Assembly (NCBI RefSeq): GCF_947489755.1
Contig: NZ_CANLFB010000012.1
Location: 57,427 to 121,426 of the forward strand
Source: an uncultured Psychromonas sp.
GTDB lineage: Bacteria; Pseudomonadota; Gammaproteobacteria; Enterobacterales; Psychromonadaceae
DNA: 64,000 bases
Direction: 5' to 3'
A program made the translations under genes and the position numbers. Shown here piece by piece: positions 38,474 through 47,497 of this stretch (position 1 is the first letter of the stretch; every line of letters starts with the position of its first letter). Under the pieces are notes generated by a model, which had not been told where the DNA came from, made no database searches, and saw only the letters and a program-made list of their open reading frames with translations.

Positions 38474-40224
38474 TACAACTCCCCTGATGCTTGCATCTGA
38501 CTTAAGCTATGATAAATCTTTCCTTGTGTGATTAATTCAGCATGTGTACCACGTTCAACCACTTGCCCATGATCGATCACTAATATTTGATCAGCATGTT
38601 CAATCGTTGATAAGCGATGCGCAATCACAATTGACGTTCTATTTTTTTGCAACTCATCTAATGCCGCTTGAATATGACGTTCAGATTCAGTATCAAGTGC
38701 AGATGTTGCTTCATCTAAGATTAAGATAGGCGCATCACGTAATAATGCACGTGCAATCGCTAAACGTTGGCGTTGTCCACCCGATAACATCGCACCATTT
38801 TCGCCAATAATGGTGTTTAAACCTTCTGGGAAACCTTCAATAAATTCCATCGCGTGTGCTGTGGTCGCCGCATCGATAATATCTTGTTCCGTAAATTTCC
38901 CTTCGCTAGCGTAGGCAATATTATTCGCGATCGTATCGTTAAATAGATGTACATTTTGCGACACGATAGCAACTTGATTACGTAATGAACTTAAACTGTA
39001 ATCTTCAATGTTTTTGCCATCTAATCTAATTTCACCTGAGTCAATATCGTAAAAACGCGTGAGCAAATTAGCAATAGTCGATTTACCACTGCCAGAGCGT
39101 CCCACTAAAGCCACTGATTGGCCTTCTTTAACTTCAAAACTGACTTTATTTAAAGCAGGTTTTTCAGCGGTTGGGTAAGTAAATATGATGTTATCAATGG
39201 TGATATCGCCTTTCGCACGCTCGACTTCATATTTCCCTTCATCTTTTGCTTTGGTCATATCTAACATAGCAAACAAGCTATGGCTGGCTGAGATTCCTTT
39301 TTGAATCTCATTATTAATTTGAGTAACATTTTTAATGGGTTTCATTAATGCCATCATAGAGCTTATTATTACCACAAACGTACCCGACGATAATGTATCC
39401 ATAATTTGTGGGTAAGTCGCTAAATAAAGGACAAACGCTAATGCGAATGAAGCGATTGTCTGTATCACAGGAACACTGATGGCATTCGCACTGGCCATTT
39501 TCATATTTTGTGTACGAACCGTGTTACTAACACGTCTAAACTTTTCATTTTCAAGTTTTTGACCACCAAACATTAAGACTTCTTTGTGCCCTTTAAGCAT
39601 TTGTTCAGAGGAGGTTGTCACTAAGCCCATCGCATTTTGTAAGTTTTTACTGATTTTTCTAAATCGCTTACTCACAATACTAATTGCAATAGCAACAAAA
39701 GGACCAACTACAAAAAACACTAATGATAATTGCCAACTTTGATAAAACATTAAAGCAACTAGACCAATAACAGTTGCGCCTTCACGAAATATTTTAACCA
39801 ATGCATTACTAGCAGCATTTGATACTTGACTTGCGTCATAGGTTATTTTTGATAACAAATCACCTGTATTGGTTTTGTCGAAGAAAGAAATGGGTAACAG
39901 TATCAATTGCGCAAATAACTGACGCTGTAACTTCATTACAACGTTTGTACCTACCCAAGCCATACAATAAGAACTTAAGAATGCGGAAACACCACGAATG
40001 GCAATAACGATCACTACAAAATATGGCATCATTTCAAGTACAGAGGGATCTTTACCCGTGAAACCATTATCAATTAATGGTTTTAATGACCAAATAAGTG
40101 CCATATCAACCAAGGCATAACCAATCATGCCAATAATGCCACCCAATAAGGCAACTTTAAATTCTTTAACATAGCTAACCAAACGCTTTAATACTGCCCA
40201 GCCGTTGTCTTTTTCGTTTTTCAT
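38473..40224 (-). CDS. msbA: Lipid A export ATP-binding/permease MsbA
   Basis: MsbA is a homodimeric ABC exporter that flips lipid A-core across the inner membrane. From the ATG at 40224 the 583-residue protein has six membrane helices in residues about 15-310, then the nucleotide-binding domain with Walker A ALVGRSGSGKSTIANLL, signature MLSGGQRQRLAIARALL and Walker B ILILDEATSALD. I prefer MKNEKDNGWAVL as start, since an in-frame ATG at 40272 would overlap comEC and add 16 non-family residues. Lies 20 bp after comEC and directly before lpxK. Confidence 0.95.
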   Translation of the reverse strand: MKNEKDNGWAVLKRLVSYVKEFKVALLGGIIGMIGYALVDMALIWSLKPLIDNGFTGKDPSVLEMMPYFVVIVIAIRGVSAFLSSYCMAWVGTNVVMKLQRQLFAQLILLPISFFDKTNTGDLLSKITYDASQVSNAASNALVKIFREGATVIGLVALMFYQSWQLSLVFFVVGPFVAIAISIVSKRFRKISKNLQNAMGLVTTSSEQMLKGHKEVLMFGGQKLENEKFRRVSNTVRTQNMKMASANAISVPVIQTIASFALAFVLYLATYPQIMDTLSSGTFVVIISSMMALMKPIKNVTQINNEIQKGISASHSLFAMLDMTKAKDEGKYEVERAKGDITIDNIIFTYPTAEKPALNKVSFEVKEGQSVALVGRSGSGKSTIANLLTRFYDIDSGEIRLDGKNIEDYSLSSLRNQVAIVSQNVHLFNDTIANNIAYASEGKFTEQDIIDAATTAHAMEFIEGFPEGLNTIIGENGAMLSGGQRQRLAIARALLRDAPILILDEATSALDTESERHIQAALDELQKNRTSIVIAHRLSTIEHADQILVIDHGQVVERGTHAELITQGKIYHSLSQMQASGEL

Positions 40225-40244
40225 GAATACACCAAATGATAGAT

Positions 40245-42713
40245 TTAGAATGCAAGATGTCGATGATACCAATAAGAAGCGAGATCTTCTCTATAAGTTT
40301 TTACGTCAATATGCTGATTTTCCACATTAAAGCGAATAAATCCAGTATTTGCGGTTGTTAAATGTTCAACATTGAGTAATTGATAGCGCTCGACCACTGA
40401 TAAAATTGGAAACCGCCATCGATTTTTATAGCCCGCAGAAAACACAACCCAATCAGGTTGAACCTGTTTTATAAAAGCTAAACTAGAAGACGTTTTACTG
40501 CCATGGTGAGGAGCGATTAAAATATCAGCTTTTAAATTTGCTTCTTGGTTCGTTGTATTTTCACTCACTAATTTTTGCTCAACTACCTTACTGATATCTC
40601 CCGTGAGTAAAACACTTTTATGCCCATCGCTAATTTTTATTACACAGGAATTATCATTATTGTTTTTACCGACCTTTGAAGGTGAGAGTACCTTTAATGT
40701 TAGTTTACCTAATCTGAAAGACTGCCCTGCTAGACATTGCTTAAATTTTCGAAAAGAATGTCCTTTTACTATTTGTTCACGATGCATTAATGCAGCTTCA
40801 CCAGCATAAGTATTTTTTATCGTTAACTTATCTTGTATTGCAAACACACCTCCGGCATGGTCATTATCACTATGACTAACAAATAAATAATCTAATTCAG
40901 TGATGCCACGCGCATTCAGGTAAGGTAAAATAGTTGAATCGGCGACTGCATAATCTGACGAGTAGCTTGGACCAGTATCATATAATAAAACCTCCCCTTC
41001 ACTTTTAACTAACACCGCTAAGCCCTGACCAACATCAAATACTTCAACCTGCCATGTATTTTGTTCATCCCATTTTAATTCGGTTATTCGCAAAACAATA
41101 AAGCTAAAAAAAGTGATGATAAGAATACTTAAAAGCGTTTGACTAACAACAAAAAATCGCTTTAAAAGCCATAAAAATAGACATAATAAAATGCAAAGGC
41201 CAGTACTTAATATGAGTGAAACAGTTAAGTCAGAGAGCGCTAAATAACCGAGTGTCAATCCACTGGCGTAATCTAAGAAGATCTCTAATAAATTATTGCT
41301 GATACTTAAAAACAACACACCGATAGGTTCAATAATCAATAATATCAAGCTTCCTAACAAAGTGAACGGAATAATAAACCAAGAGAAGAGAGGAATAGCA
41401 ATCAAATTAATGAATAAAGAAAAAAGGCTAATAGCAGAAAAGTTAACTAGCTGAATGGGTAACATAAATAAGGTTAAAACAAGCTGTAAAAGTACTAATC
41501 CTTTAATAAAAGTGATGGTATTTTGCAATAACGTTTTCCACCAAGGTAAATCCTGACGATTTAAATGTTCAGTCCGATGCATTGACCACATGAACACTAA
41601 AATACTACTCATAGCAACAAATGAGAGCCATAAACTGCTACTTAAAATGGCTAAAGGATCGAATAACAACATAAACCAAAAACACAACACTAATAGGTCT
41701 AATAAACTCACTTTTCGTTTACTAGATAACATCAATATACCTAAAAGCAACATCAATAAGGCGCGTTGAGTAGGTAAAGAAAATCCAGAAATATAGCCAT
41801 AACCAATACAAACAAAGAAACTCAACGTATTGACTAAACGCCAAGAAAACCACCCTAAGAATCTACCTGGTAATACTTTTTTTAATAAACCATTGAAAAT
41901 AACAAAAGAGAAAATAAATAATAAACCAATATGCAATCCAGATATCGCAAATAAATGGGCAATGCCCAGTTCCTTAATACTATTTTTATTGCTCACACTC
42001 ATTAAACTTTTATCAGCGAAAATAAGGGCAATAAGTGATCCTTGTTGTGACATAGAATCAGTGACTTGTAATATTTTTTGATATAATTTAGCACGCAATG
42101 ATAAACTAGGGTCGATGGTGTTTAAGTGTGTTTTAATGCTAGCGATATAAGCTATGTGTTGTGAATAACGCCATTTTTGTCGATCAAACCCACTGGGATT
42201 TGCATTGCCCTGTAATGCTTTTAACCTCACTTTAAATTGGTGTATTTGCCCTGCTTGCACTTGTAAGACAGGTCTAAACCAACGCATTTCAATTAATGGA
42301 CAATAATGACAGGCTTGACCATTGAAAGCGGTAATACGAGCAATAAAATAACCACTATTTTTTGTATTGATTAATGATTTAATACGCACGGTTATGTTAT
42401 TGTCTTGGGCATCAAGCGCGTCAGATATAAAATTAACAGATGATTTATGATTATTATTATTTAATAAATATTTGTTTTGAGCGATACTATTCGGATTCAC
42501 GAGTGCTACAGACCCTCCTAAGAAAGTCATGTATACGAAGGAACTGAAATACAGTGCAGTTAACGGAATAGCGGATAGATACCGCCACCTTGGCCAGCAC
42601 AAAAATACAAAAAGAACCAACGCACAACTAAGCATGCCGCTAGTATTCAATAACTGTGGCCAATAAAGTGTGCTAATAAAAGTAACAATAGACAACCATA
42701 TTGTTATGCGCAT
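40245..42713 (-). CDS. comEC: DNA uptake channel protein ComEC/Rec2
   Basis: ComEC forms the inner-membrane channel that passes single-stranded DNA during natural transformation. The 822-residue product from ATG at 42713 has an N-terminal DUF4131-like part, the Competence domain with many helices (HLFAISGLHIGLLFIF, GYISGFSLPTQRALLMLLLG), and a C-terminal metallo-beta-lactamase-like domain with VSHSDNDHAGGVF and IAPHHGSKTSSS. An upstream ATG at 42809 would overlap the divergent DUF2062 gene and is less likely. It is the first gene of the run leading into msbA. Confidence 0.93.
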   Translation of the reverse strand: MRITIWLSIVTFISTLYWPQLLNTSGMLSCALVLFVFLCWPRWRYLSAIPLTALYFSSFVYMTFLGGSVALVNPNSIAQNKYLLNNNNHKSSVNFISDALDAQDNNITVRIKSLINTKNSGYFIARITAFNGQACHYCPLIEMRWFRPVLQVQAGQIHQFKVRLKALQGNANPSGFDRQKWRYSQHIAYIASIKTHLNTIDPSLSLRAKLYQKILQVTDSMSQQGSLIALIFADKSLMSVSNKNSIKELGIAHLFAISGLHIGLLFIFSFVIFNGLLKKVLPGRFLGWFSWRLVNTLSFFVCIGYGYISGFSLPTQRALLMLLLGILMLSSKRKVSLLDLLVLCFWFMLLFDPLAILSSSLWLSFVAMSSILVFMWSMHRTEHLNRQDLPWWKTLLQNTITFIKGLVLLQLVLTLFMLPIQLVNFSAISLFSLFINLIAIPLFSWFIIPFTLLGSLILLIIEPIGVLFLSISNNLLEIFLDYASGLTLGYLALSDLTVSLILSTGLCILLCLFLWLLKRFFVVSQTLLSILIITFFSFIVLRITELKWDEQNTWQVEVFDVGQGLAVLVKSEGEVLLYDTGPSYSSDYAVADSTILPYLNARGITELDYLFVSHSDNDHAGGVFAIQDKLTIKNTYAGEAALMHREQIVKGHSFRKFKQCLAGQSFRLGKLTLKVLSPSKVGKNNNDNSCVIKISDGHKSVLLTGDISKVVEQKLVSENTTNQEANLKADILIAPHHGSKTSSSLAFIKQVQPDWVVFSAGYKNRWRFPILSVVERYQLLNVEHLTTANTGFIRFNVENQHIDVKTYREDLASYWYHRHLAF

Positions 42714-42746
42714 TTTTTTCCGTTTGAGTAGATAAAGCTTAATTAT

Positions 42747-43265
42747 ATGCCAAAAAATTTTATTAAACGTTTTACCCCTAATCCAGAGAAGTTGAAAGCT
42801 CACCCGCATTTGAAACGTTTTGGATCTAAATTACTGAATCCCAATCTATGGCATTTAAATAGACGAGGCGCAGCTGGTGCAGTGGCGGTTGGTTTGTTCT
42901 GTGCATGGATGCCAATGCCTTTTCAAATGGTATTGGCTGCATTTTTAGCAATGTTTTTTTCTGTTAACCTGCCGATATCAGTCGCATTAGTGTGGGTTTC
43001 AAACCCTATTACGATGCCTCCGTTATTCTATGGCGCATATCGTTTAGGTGCTTTTGTTCTTCAAGAGCCACTATTAGATTTCCATTTTAAACTTTCCTAT
43101 CATTGGATAGTGAATGCGTTTGAAACCATTGCCCCGCCTTTATTTGTCGGATGCTTAATTATTGGTAGTATTTGTGCTTTTCTAGGTTATTGGGCAGCAA
43201 TGTTATTTTGGCGTTATAGCTCAATTCAAAAATGGAAAAAGCGTAGATATTATAAAAAGCGTTAA
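42747..43265 (+). CDS. DUF2062 family membrane protein
   Basis: A 172-residue protein of the DUF2062 family with about three membrane helices: RRGAAGAVAVGLFCAWMPMP, FQMVLAAFLAMFFSVNLPIS and LFVGCLIIGSICAFLGYWAA. The motif VWVSNPITMPPLFYGAYRLG is characteristic. The function is unknown. It is divergent from comEC over a 33-bp gap, so the two promoters must overlap. The C-terminus is short, basic and cytoplasmic (KKRRYYKKR). Confidence 0.88.
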   Translation: MPKNFIKRFTPNPEKLKAHPHLKRFGSKLLNPNLWHLNRRGAAGAVAVGLFCAWMPMPFQMVLAAFLAMFFSVNLPISVALVWVSNPITMPPLFYGAYRLGAFVLQEPLLDFHFKLSYHWIVNAFETIAPPLFVGCLIIGSICAFLGYWAAMLFWRYSSIQKWKKRRYYKKR

Positions 43266-43434
43266 TAACTCTAGAACAGTATCTATAGAATAGATAAATA
43301 ATAGATAGAAAATAGATAAATAATTCGAATTTCAACGGGATTTAATTTATTCTATTGATAATTATACCAATTTCATTCAATGAGTAAAAAGCTAGCTTAT
43401 TGTGAATAACATTATTTGATAATATGGATATTTC

Positions 43435-44046
43435 ATGAAAATACGTCAACAACTTATATCAGCTTTAGTATTAAGTACTTTTTCAGTACCTGTATTAGCA
43501 GAAAGATTAATTAATGCAGAACCTTACACTAATGATTATTTAACTATTACTGGCTTTTTAGGTTCACGTTTAGACATCGATTTTGATAATGGTACAGGTG
43601 AAAATGATCCTGGTGATGGTGTTCACTTTGCACAAGCGATTGCATTGAACTGGAATTACAAAGAGAACTCTGAAGGTGAATTACTATTTTCTAATAGTTT
43701 ACGTACCGATGGCGATCAAGATATCTACCTTCAATACTTGCATGTAGGTGGACGTATTTTATTCACTGACACAACACCTTTTTCAACTAGTATCGCACTA
43801 GGTTTAGGTGGGACTTACATTAATCCAGCCGGTGATACATACGAATCTAACCTTGCGTTTTCTGCAAGTATGGCCGCGGGTATTCGTTATCAGTTTAATG
43901 ATAAGTTTGCATTCCGCAGTGACTTAAGAGTGTACGCAACGTTATTACGTGAAGGTCATAGTGAATCGTTCTGTAGTGGTGATAGCTGTTCAGACGGTTA
44001 TCTAATTGAAGGTGAAATTTTAACGGGTCTAGAATACAAATTCTAA
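43435..44046 (+). CDS. Outer-membrane beta-barrel protein (OmpW/porin-like size)
   Basis: A 203-residue protein with a cleavable signal peptide (MKIRQQLISALVLSTFSVPV, cut after VLA). The mature part has about eight amphipathic strands and ends in LEYKF, with the terminal Phe typical of BAM substrates. Two Cys near the end (SFCSGDSCSDG) may form a disulfide in a loop. It resembles the small acidic OMP barrels of Vibrio and Shewanella. The specific function is unknown. It is a single gene. Confidence 0.75.
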   Translation: MKIRQQLISALVLSTFSVPVLAERLINAEPYTNDYLTITGFLGSRLDIDFDNGTGENDPGDGVHFAQAIALNWNYKENSEGELLFSNSLRTDGDQDIYLQYLHVGGRILFTDTTPFSTSIALGLGGTYINPAGDTYESNLAFSASMAAGIRYQFNDKFAFRSDLRVYATLLREGHSESFCSGDSCSDGYLIEGEILTGLEYKF

Positions 44047-44083
44047 ACCTATAGATAATTCATCATGCAATAAAATTGCACAA

Positions 44084-44143
44084 TAAACCTTTTACATTGC
44101 TTAATAGAAATCATTTATTAAGACTAAAAATGTAAAAGGCTTT
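44084..44143. terminator. Long imperfect stem-loop after the outer-membrane barrel gene
   Basis: Arms ccttttacatt and aatgtaaaagg (11 bp perfect) enclose a second weaker pairing, cttaata with ttattaag. A T tract on the plus strand is weak (ctttatacc). It is probably a terminator or RNA-stabilising hairpin for the preceding gene. Confidence 0.5.
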
Positions 44144-44296
44144 ATACCAAACATACTACTATCCCTGCTAACTTGATTCCTACAATCCATTTTTAAAAAT
44201 ACACTTTTAATCGATTCTCTATCCCTTCATATTTTACCTGTTAGTGTTAAGTCCTCTCTGCTTTATAGTCAATGAAACTCACTTTATCCTGAACCT

Positions 44297-44458
44297 ATAC
44301 CAATCTAAGTAATTATCTCGTCATTTATGCTTGTTAAAATGAATCCTAGCTTCGTTGTTGGTTTTGCAATGAGAATAACTAGTTACTGCAATCAACGCGT
44401 TGCTATCATTCATTTCCCCTAACGCCTAAATAGACCCTTTATTTATCCAGATTGGTAT
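44297..44458. mobile_element. MITE-like element of 162 bp
   Basis: The gene-free stretch holds an AT-rich element with 10-bp perfect inverted ends, ataccaatct (44297-44306) and agattggtat (44449-44458). No coding capacity is seen. The ends resemble the widespread short repeated elements of Vibrio and related genera, but copy number cannot be checked here. A single ataccaat also occurs at 43364-43371, upstream of the barrel gene. Otherwise 44144-44503 shows no gene. Confidence 0.6.
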
Positions 44459-44503
44459 TAAATAGCCGATTATAATAAAAAACAGTAAAATTTTTGATCA
44501 AAA

Positions 44504-44532
44504 AAGCCTTTCTAATAACATTAGAAAGGCTT
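44504..44532 (-). terminator. Rho-independent terminator of pepN
   Basis: A perfect 13-bp stem, aagcctttctaat (44504-44516) with attagaaaggctt (44520-44532), has a 3-base loop and six T on the minus strand. It lies 84 bp past the pepN stop. Confidence 0.92.
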
Positions 44533-44615
44533 AACAATGACTACGCAACAATCAACTAATCAACTAATCAAATTGAGAAAATTGAGAAAATTAAAAGTAG
44601 TGCTTATAAACTCAT

Positions 44616-47261
44616 TTATTGCGCTAACGCTTTAGTGACTTTTTCATATAAATCAACTGCCAAATCAGGTAATGCGAGTAAACGATTTAGCTGCGCTTTA
44701 ATCAATTCAATACGTACTTTATCTAAGTTTTTAAATTGAATTAACGGCGTAATTAAACGCGAAGCCACTTGTGGGTTTTGGCTATTTAATTTAATTAATT
44801 GATCTGTTAAGAACGCATAACCACTACCGTCAATATGATGGAAACGATAAGTATTAGTCTGAGCAAAGGCCCCGACTAATGAACGTAAACGATTAGGATT
44901 ATTAAAATCAAAACTACGATGATTAAATAATGCTTCAATATTATTTAACACATTATCAGAAGGCATGCTCGCTTGTAATACAAACCATTTATCCATGACT
45001 AAACCGTTTTCAAACCACTTATCATCGAAGGTTTGCATTACAGCGGCACGACAAGGTAATAAACCACTATTTGCTGCATTTAAGGCACCAAGATAGTCCG
45101 TCATGTTATTGCATGATGCAATCTGTGCTAACACGTATTCATCAGCAACTTTTTTATCAACACGCGCAATAAATGATAACGCACTATTTTTTAGTTTACG
45201 TTTAGCGATGTCTTCAACGTTGGGTTGATAAGCTTTAAGTTGGTTATGACGTAAATAAGTATCAACAAATAATTCATGTAGTTTGGTCGCAATTTCTTTT
45301 AACATAAAATCACGCGCATTATGAATCGCATCAATATCCACTTGTTCAAATAGTTCACGCGCACCATTTTCACTGGTGAAAGCAAACATATCAGCGACCA
45401 AAGAAGGATCTAGTGTTTCGCTAACCAGTACTGATTTAAAACCATCAATGAAAATGTCAGGTAGCGTCAGTGCAGCTCCATTTTGTAATGCTTTTACATT
45501 GTTAACCAAGTACTTGTTAAATAACGTTTGGCCTGCATCCCAGCGAGAAAACTCATCGCTAGCAAAACTCATAATATCCAACAACTGTTCATCTGTGTAA
45601 GCGTATTGATATTTTACAGGAGCTGAGAAGCCTCGGAATAAACAAGGGACAGGCTTGCTTGAGATGTTTTTGAATACGAATGTTTGTTCTTTTTGCGTCA
45701 AACTTAGTACACGGTTTTTCTTGCCTTCTAATAATTCAAGCGAATTACCATTACTGTCTAACAGCTCAATATCAATTGGAATATGTAGCGGTAACTTTTT
45801 CTTTTGGTCTGCCGTTGGTAAGGTTTTTTGTTTAAAGGTAATTTGATAAGCTTTATTAACACTGTCGTAATGGTCAGTCACATAAACCTGTGGTGTACCC
45901 GATTGAGAATACCAACGTTTAAATAACGTTAAATCAATTTCACTTGCATCTTGCATCGCAGCCACAAAATCATCACACGTTACTGCTTGGCCATCATGGC
46001 GTTGAACGTAAAGTTGCATTCCTTTTTGGAATTTCTCTTCACCTAATAAAGTGTGCAACATACGAATAACTTCAGATCCTTTTTCATATACCGTTAAGGT
46101 ATAGAAATTATTCATTTCCATCACACTTTCAGGTCGAATAGGATGTGACATAGGGCCAGCATCTTCAGCAAACTGGTGATCGCGCATGGTCATGACGTTG
46201 GCGATACGGTTAACACTGCGGCTACCCAAATCTGAGCTAAATTCTTGATCACGGAATACCGTTAACCCTTCTTTCAAGCTTAACTGGAACCAATCTCGAC
46301 AGGTAATACGGTTACCCGTCCAGTTATGGAAGTATTCATGTCCAATAACCGCTTCCACCCCTAAGTAATCTTGGTCTGTTGCACTTTGTTGATTCGCTAA
46401 TACAAATTTAGAGTTAAAGACATTTAAGCCTTTATTTTCCATTGCGCCCATATTGAAGAAATCAACAGCAACAATCATGTAGATATCTAAATCATATTCT
46501 AAGTTGAAACGCTCTTCATCCCACTGCATTGATTTTTTAAGTGAGATCATCGCATGCTGTGTTTTATCTAAGTTACCTTTATCAACAAAAATAGCTAACT
46601 TAACATCACGTCCACTTTTAGTAATAAAGTTATCTTCTACTAAATCAAAATCACCTGCGACTAACGCAAATAAATAAGCAGGTTTAGGGAAAGGATCAAC
46701 CCAACTTACAAAGTGTCGACCGCCGTCTAAGTCACCTTGATCAACTTGGTTACCATTAGACAATAAGTAAGGATAAAGCGTTTTATCTGCAATCACTTTA
46801 GTGCTGAATTTAGCCAATACATCAGGGCGGTCAAGATAGTAAGTGATACGGCGAAAACCTTCCGCTTCACATTGTGTACAGAATGCTTCACCAGACTTAT
46901 ATAAACCTTCAAATGCATGGTTTTTAGCAGGATCAATTTCAGTATTAATTTCTAATTTAAATGCGGCGGGTAAATGGTTAATGACCAATCCATCTTCTAC
47001 TAATTCAAAGTCAGTGTAATCGACATCATCAACTAAAATAGAGATTAAATTTAAGGCTTCACCAAATAAAAATAATGGCGTTACTTCTTGGCTAACACGT
47101 TGTACTTGGGAAATTGCTTGCACTTTTGTTTGGTGATCAAATAAGTCAAACTCAAGATCAATCGTTGAAATTGTATAATCTGATGGGCGGTAATCGCTAA
47201 GGTGTTTTTCTTGCGGACTTCTTTCAATAACTTCTTCTAGGAGAGAGTCTGAATTGCTCAT
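44616..47261 (-). CDS. pepN: Aminopeptidase N
   Basis: PepN is a zinc M1 metallopeptidase that removes N-terminal residues from peptides in the cytoplasm. The 881 residues match the E. coli protein's size and layout. Visible are the substrate motif GAMENKGLNVFNSKFVLAN, the zinc-binding VIGHEYFHNWTGNRITCRDW (HExxH), LKEGLTVFRDQEF with the third ligand, and the catalytic-domain Tyr of NNFYTLTVYEKGSEVIRML. It is a single gene with a perfect terminator. No signal peptide. Confidence 0.96.
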   Translation of the reverse strand: MSNSDSLLEEVIERSPQEKHLSDYRPSDYTISTIDLEFDLFDHQTKVQAISQVQRVSQEVTPLFLFGEALNLISILVDDVDYTDFELVEDGLVINHLPAAFKLEINTEIDPAKNHAFEGLYKSGEAFCTQCEAEGFRRITYYLDRPDVLAKFSTKVIADKTLYPYLLSNGNQVDQGDLDGGRHFVSWVDPFPKPAYLFALVAGDFDLVEDNFITKSGRDVKLAIFVDKGNLDKTQHAMISLKKSMQWDEERFNLEYDLDIYMIVAVDFFNMGAMENKGLNVFNSKFVLANQQSATDQDYLGVEAVIGHEYFHNWTGNRITCRDWFQLSLKEGLTVFRDQEFSSDLGSRSVNRIANVMTMRDHQFAEDAGPMSHPIRPESVMEMNNFYTLTVYEKGSEVIRMLHTLLGEEKFQKGMQLYVQRHDGQAVTCDDFVAAMQDASEIDLTLFKRWYSQSGTPQVYVTDHYDSVNKAYQITFKQKTLPTADQKKKLPLHIPIDIELLDSNGNSLELLEGKKNRVLSLTQKEQTFVFKNISSKPVPCLFRGFSAPVKYQYAYTDEQLLDIMSFASDEFSRWDAGQTLFNKYLVNNVKALQNGAALTLPDIFIDGFKSVLVSETLDPSLVADMFAFTSENGARELFEQVDIDAIHNARDFMLKEIATKLHELFVDTYLRHNQLKAYQPNVEDIAKRKLKNSALSFIARVDKKVADEYVLAQIASCNNMTDYLGALNAANSGLLPCRAAVMQTFDDKWFENGLVMDKWFVLQASMPSDNVLNNIEALFNHRSFDFNNPNRLRSLVGAFAQTNTYRFHHIDGSGYAFLTDQLIKLNSQNPQVASRLITPLIQFKNLDKVRIELIKAQLNRLLALPDLAVDLYEKVTKALAQ

Positions 47262-47440
47262 TATTTTTGCACTCTTAAATCAGGAAAATGAATACTGTTA
47301 ATATACAAGAAGGCTCAATAATTACTAAGCCTTATTTGCATAAAACCTCAACACATAATGATATTAACAATAATTTTTCAAAATCATGAGTTTTACAACT
47401 TGCAGCTCATTTTCGTTGTAATTTATAACATTTATATCGC

Positions 47441-47477
47441 AATGATAATGTTCGTCGTTATAACGAGTATTATCATT
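47441..47477. repeat. Nested palindrome between pepN and the patZ-type gene
   Basis: Outer arms aatgataat (47441-47449) and attatcatt (47469-47477) are perfect. Inside, tcgttataacga (47455-47466) is itself a perfect palindrome. The element lies 20 bp past the acetyltransferase stop with no T tract after it, so it is not an ordinary terminator. It may be a protein-binding site or a cruciform. Confidence 0.55.
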
Positions 47478-47497
47478 CTTTTGATTCAAATATCAGA

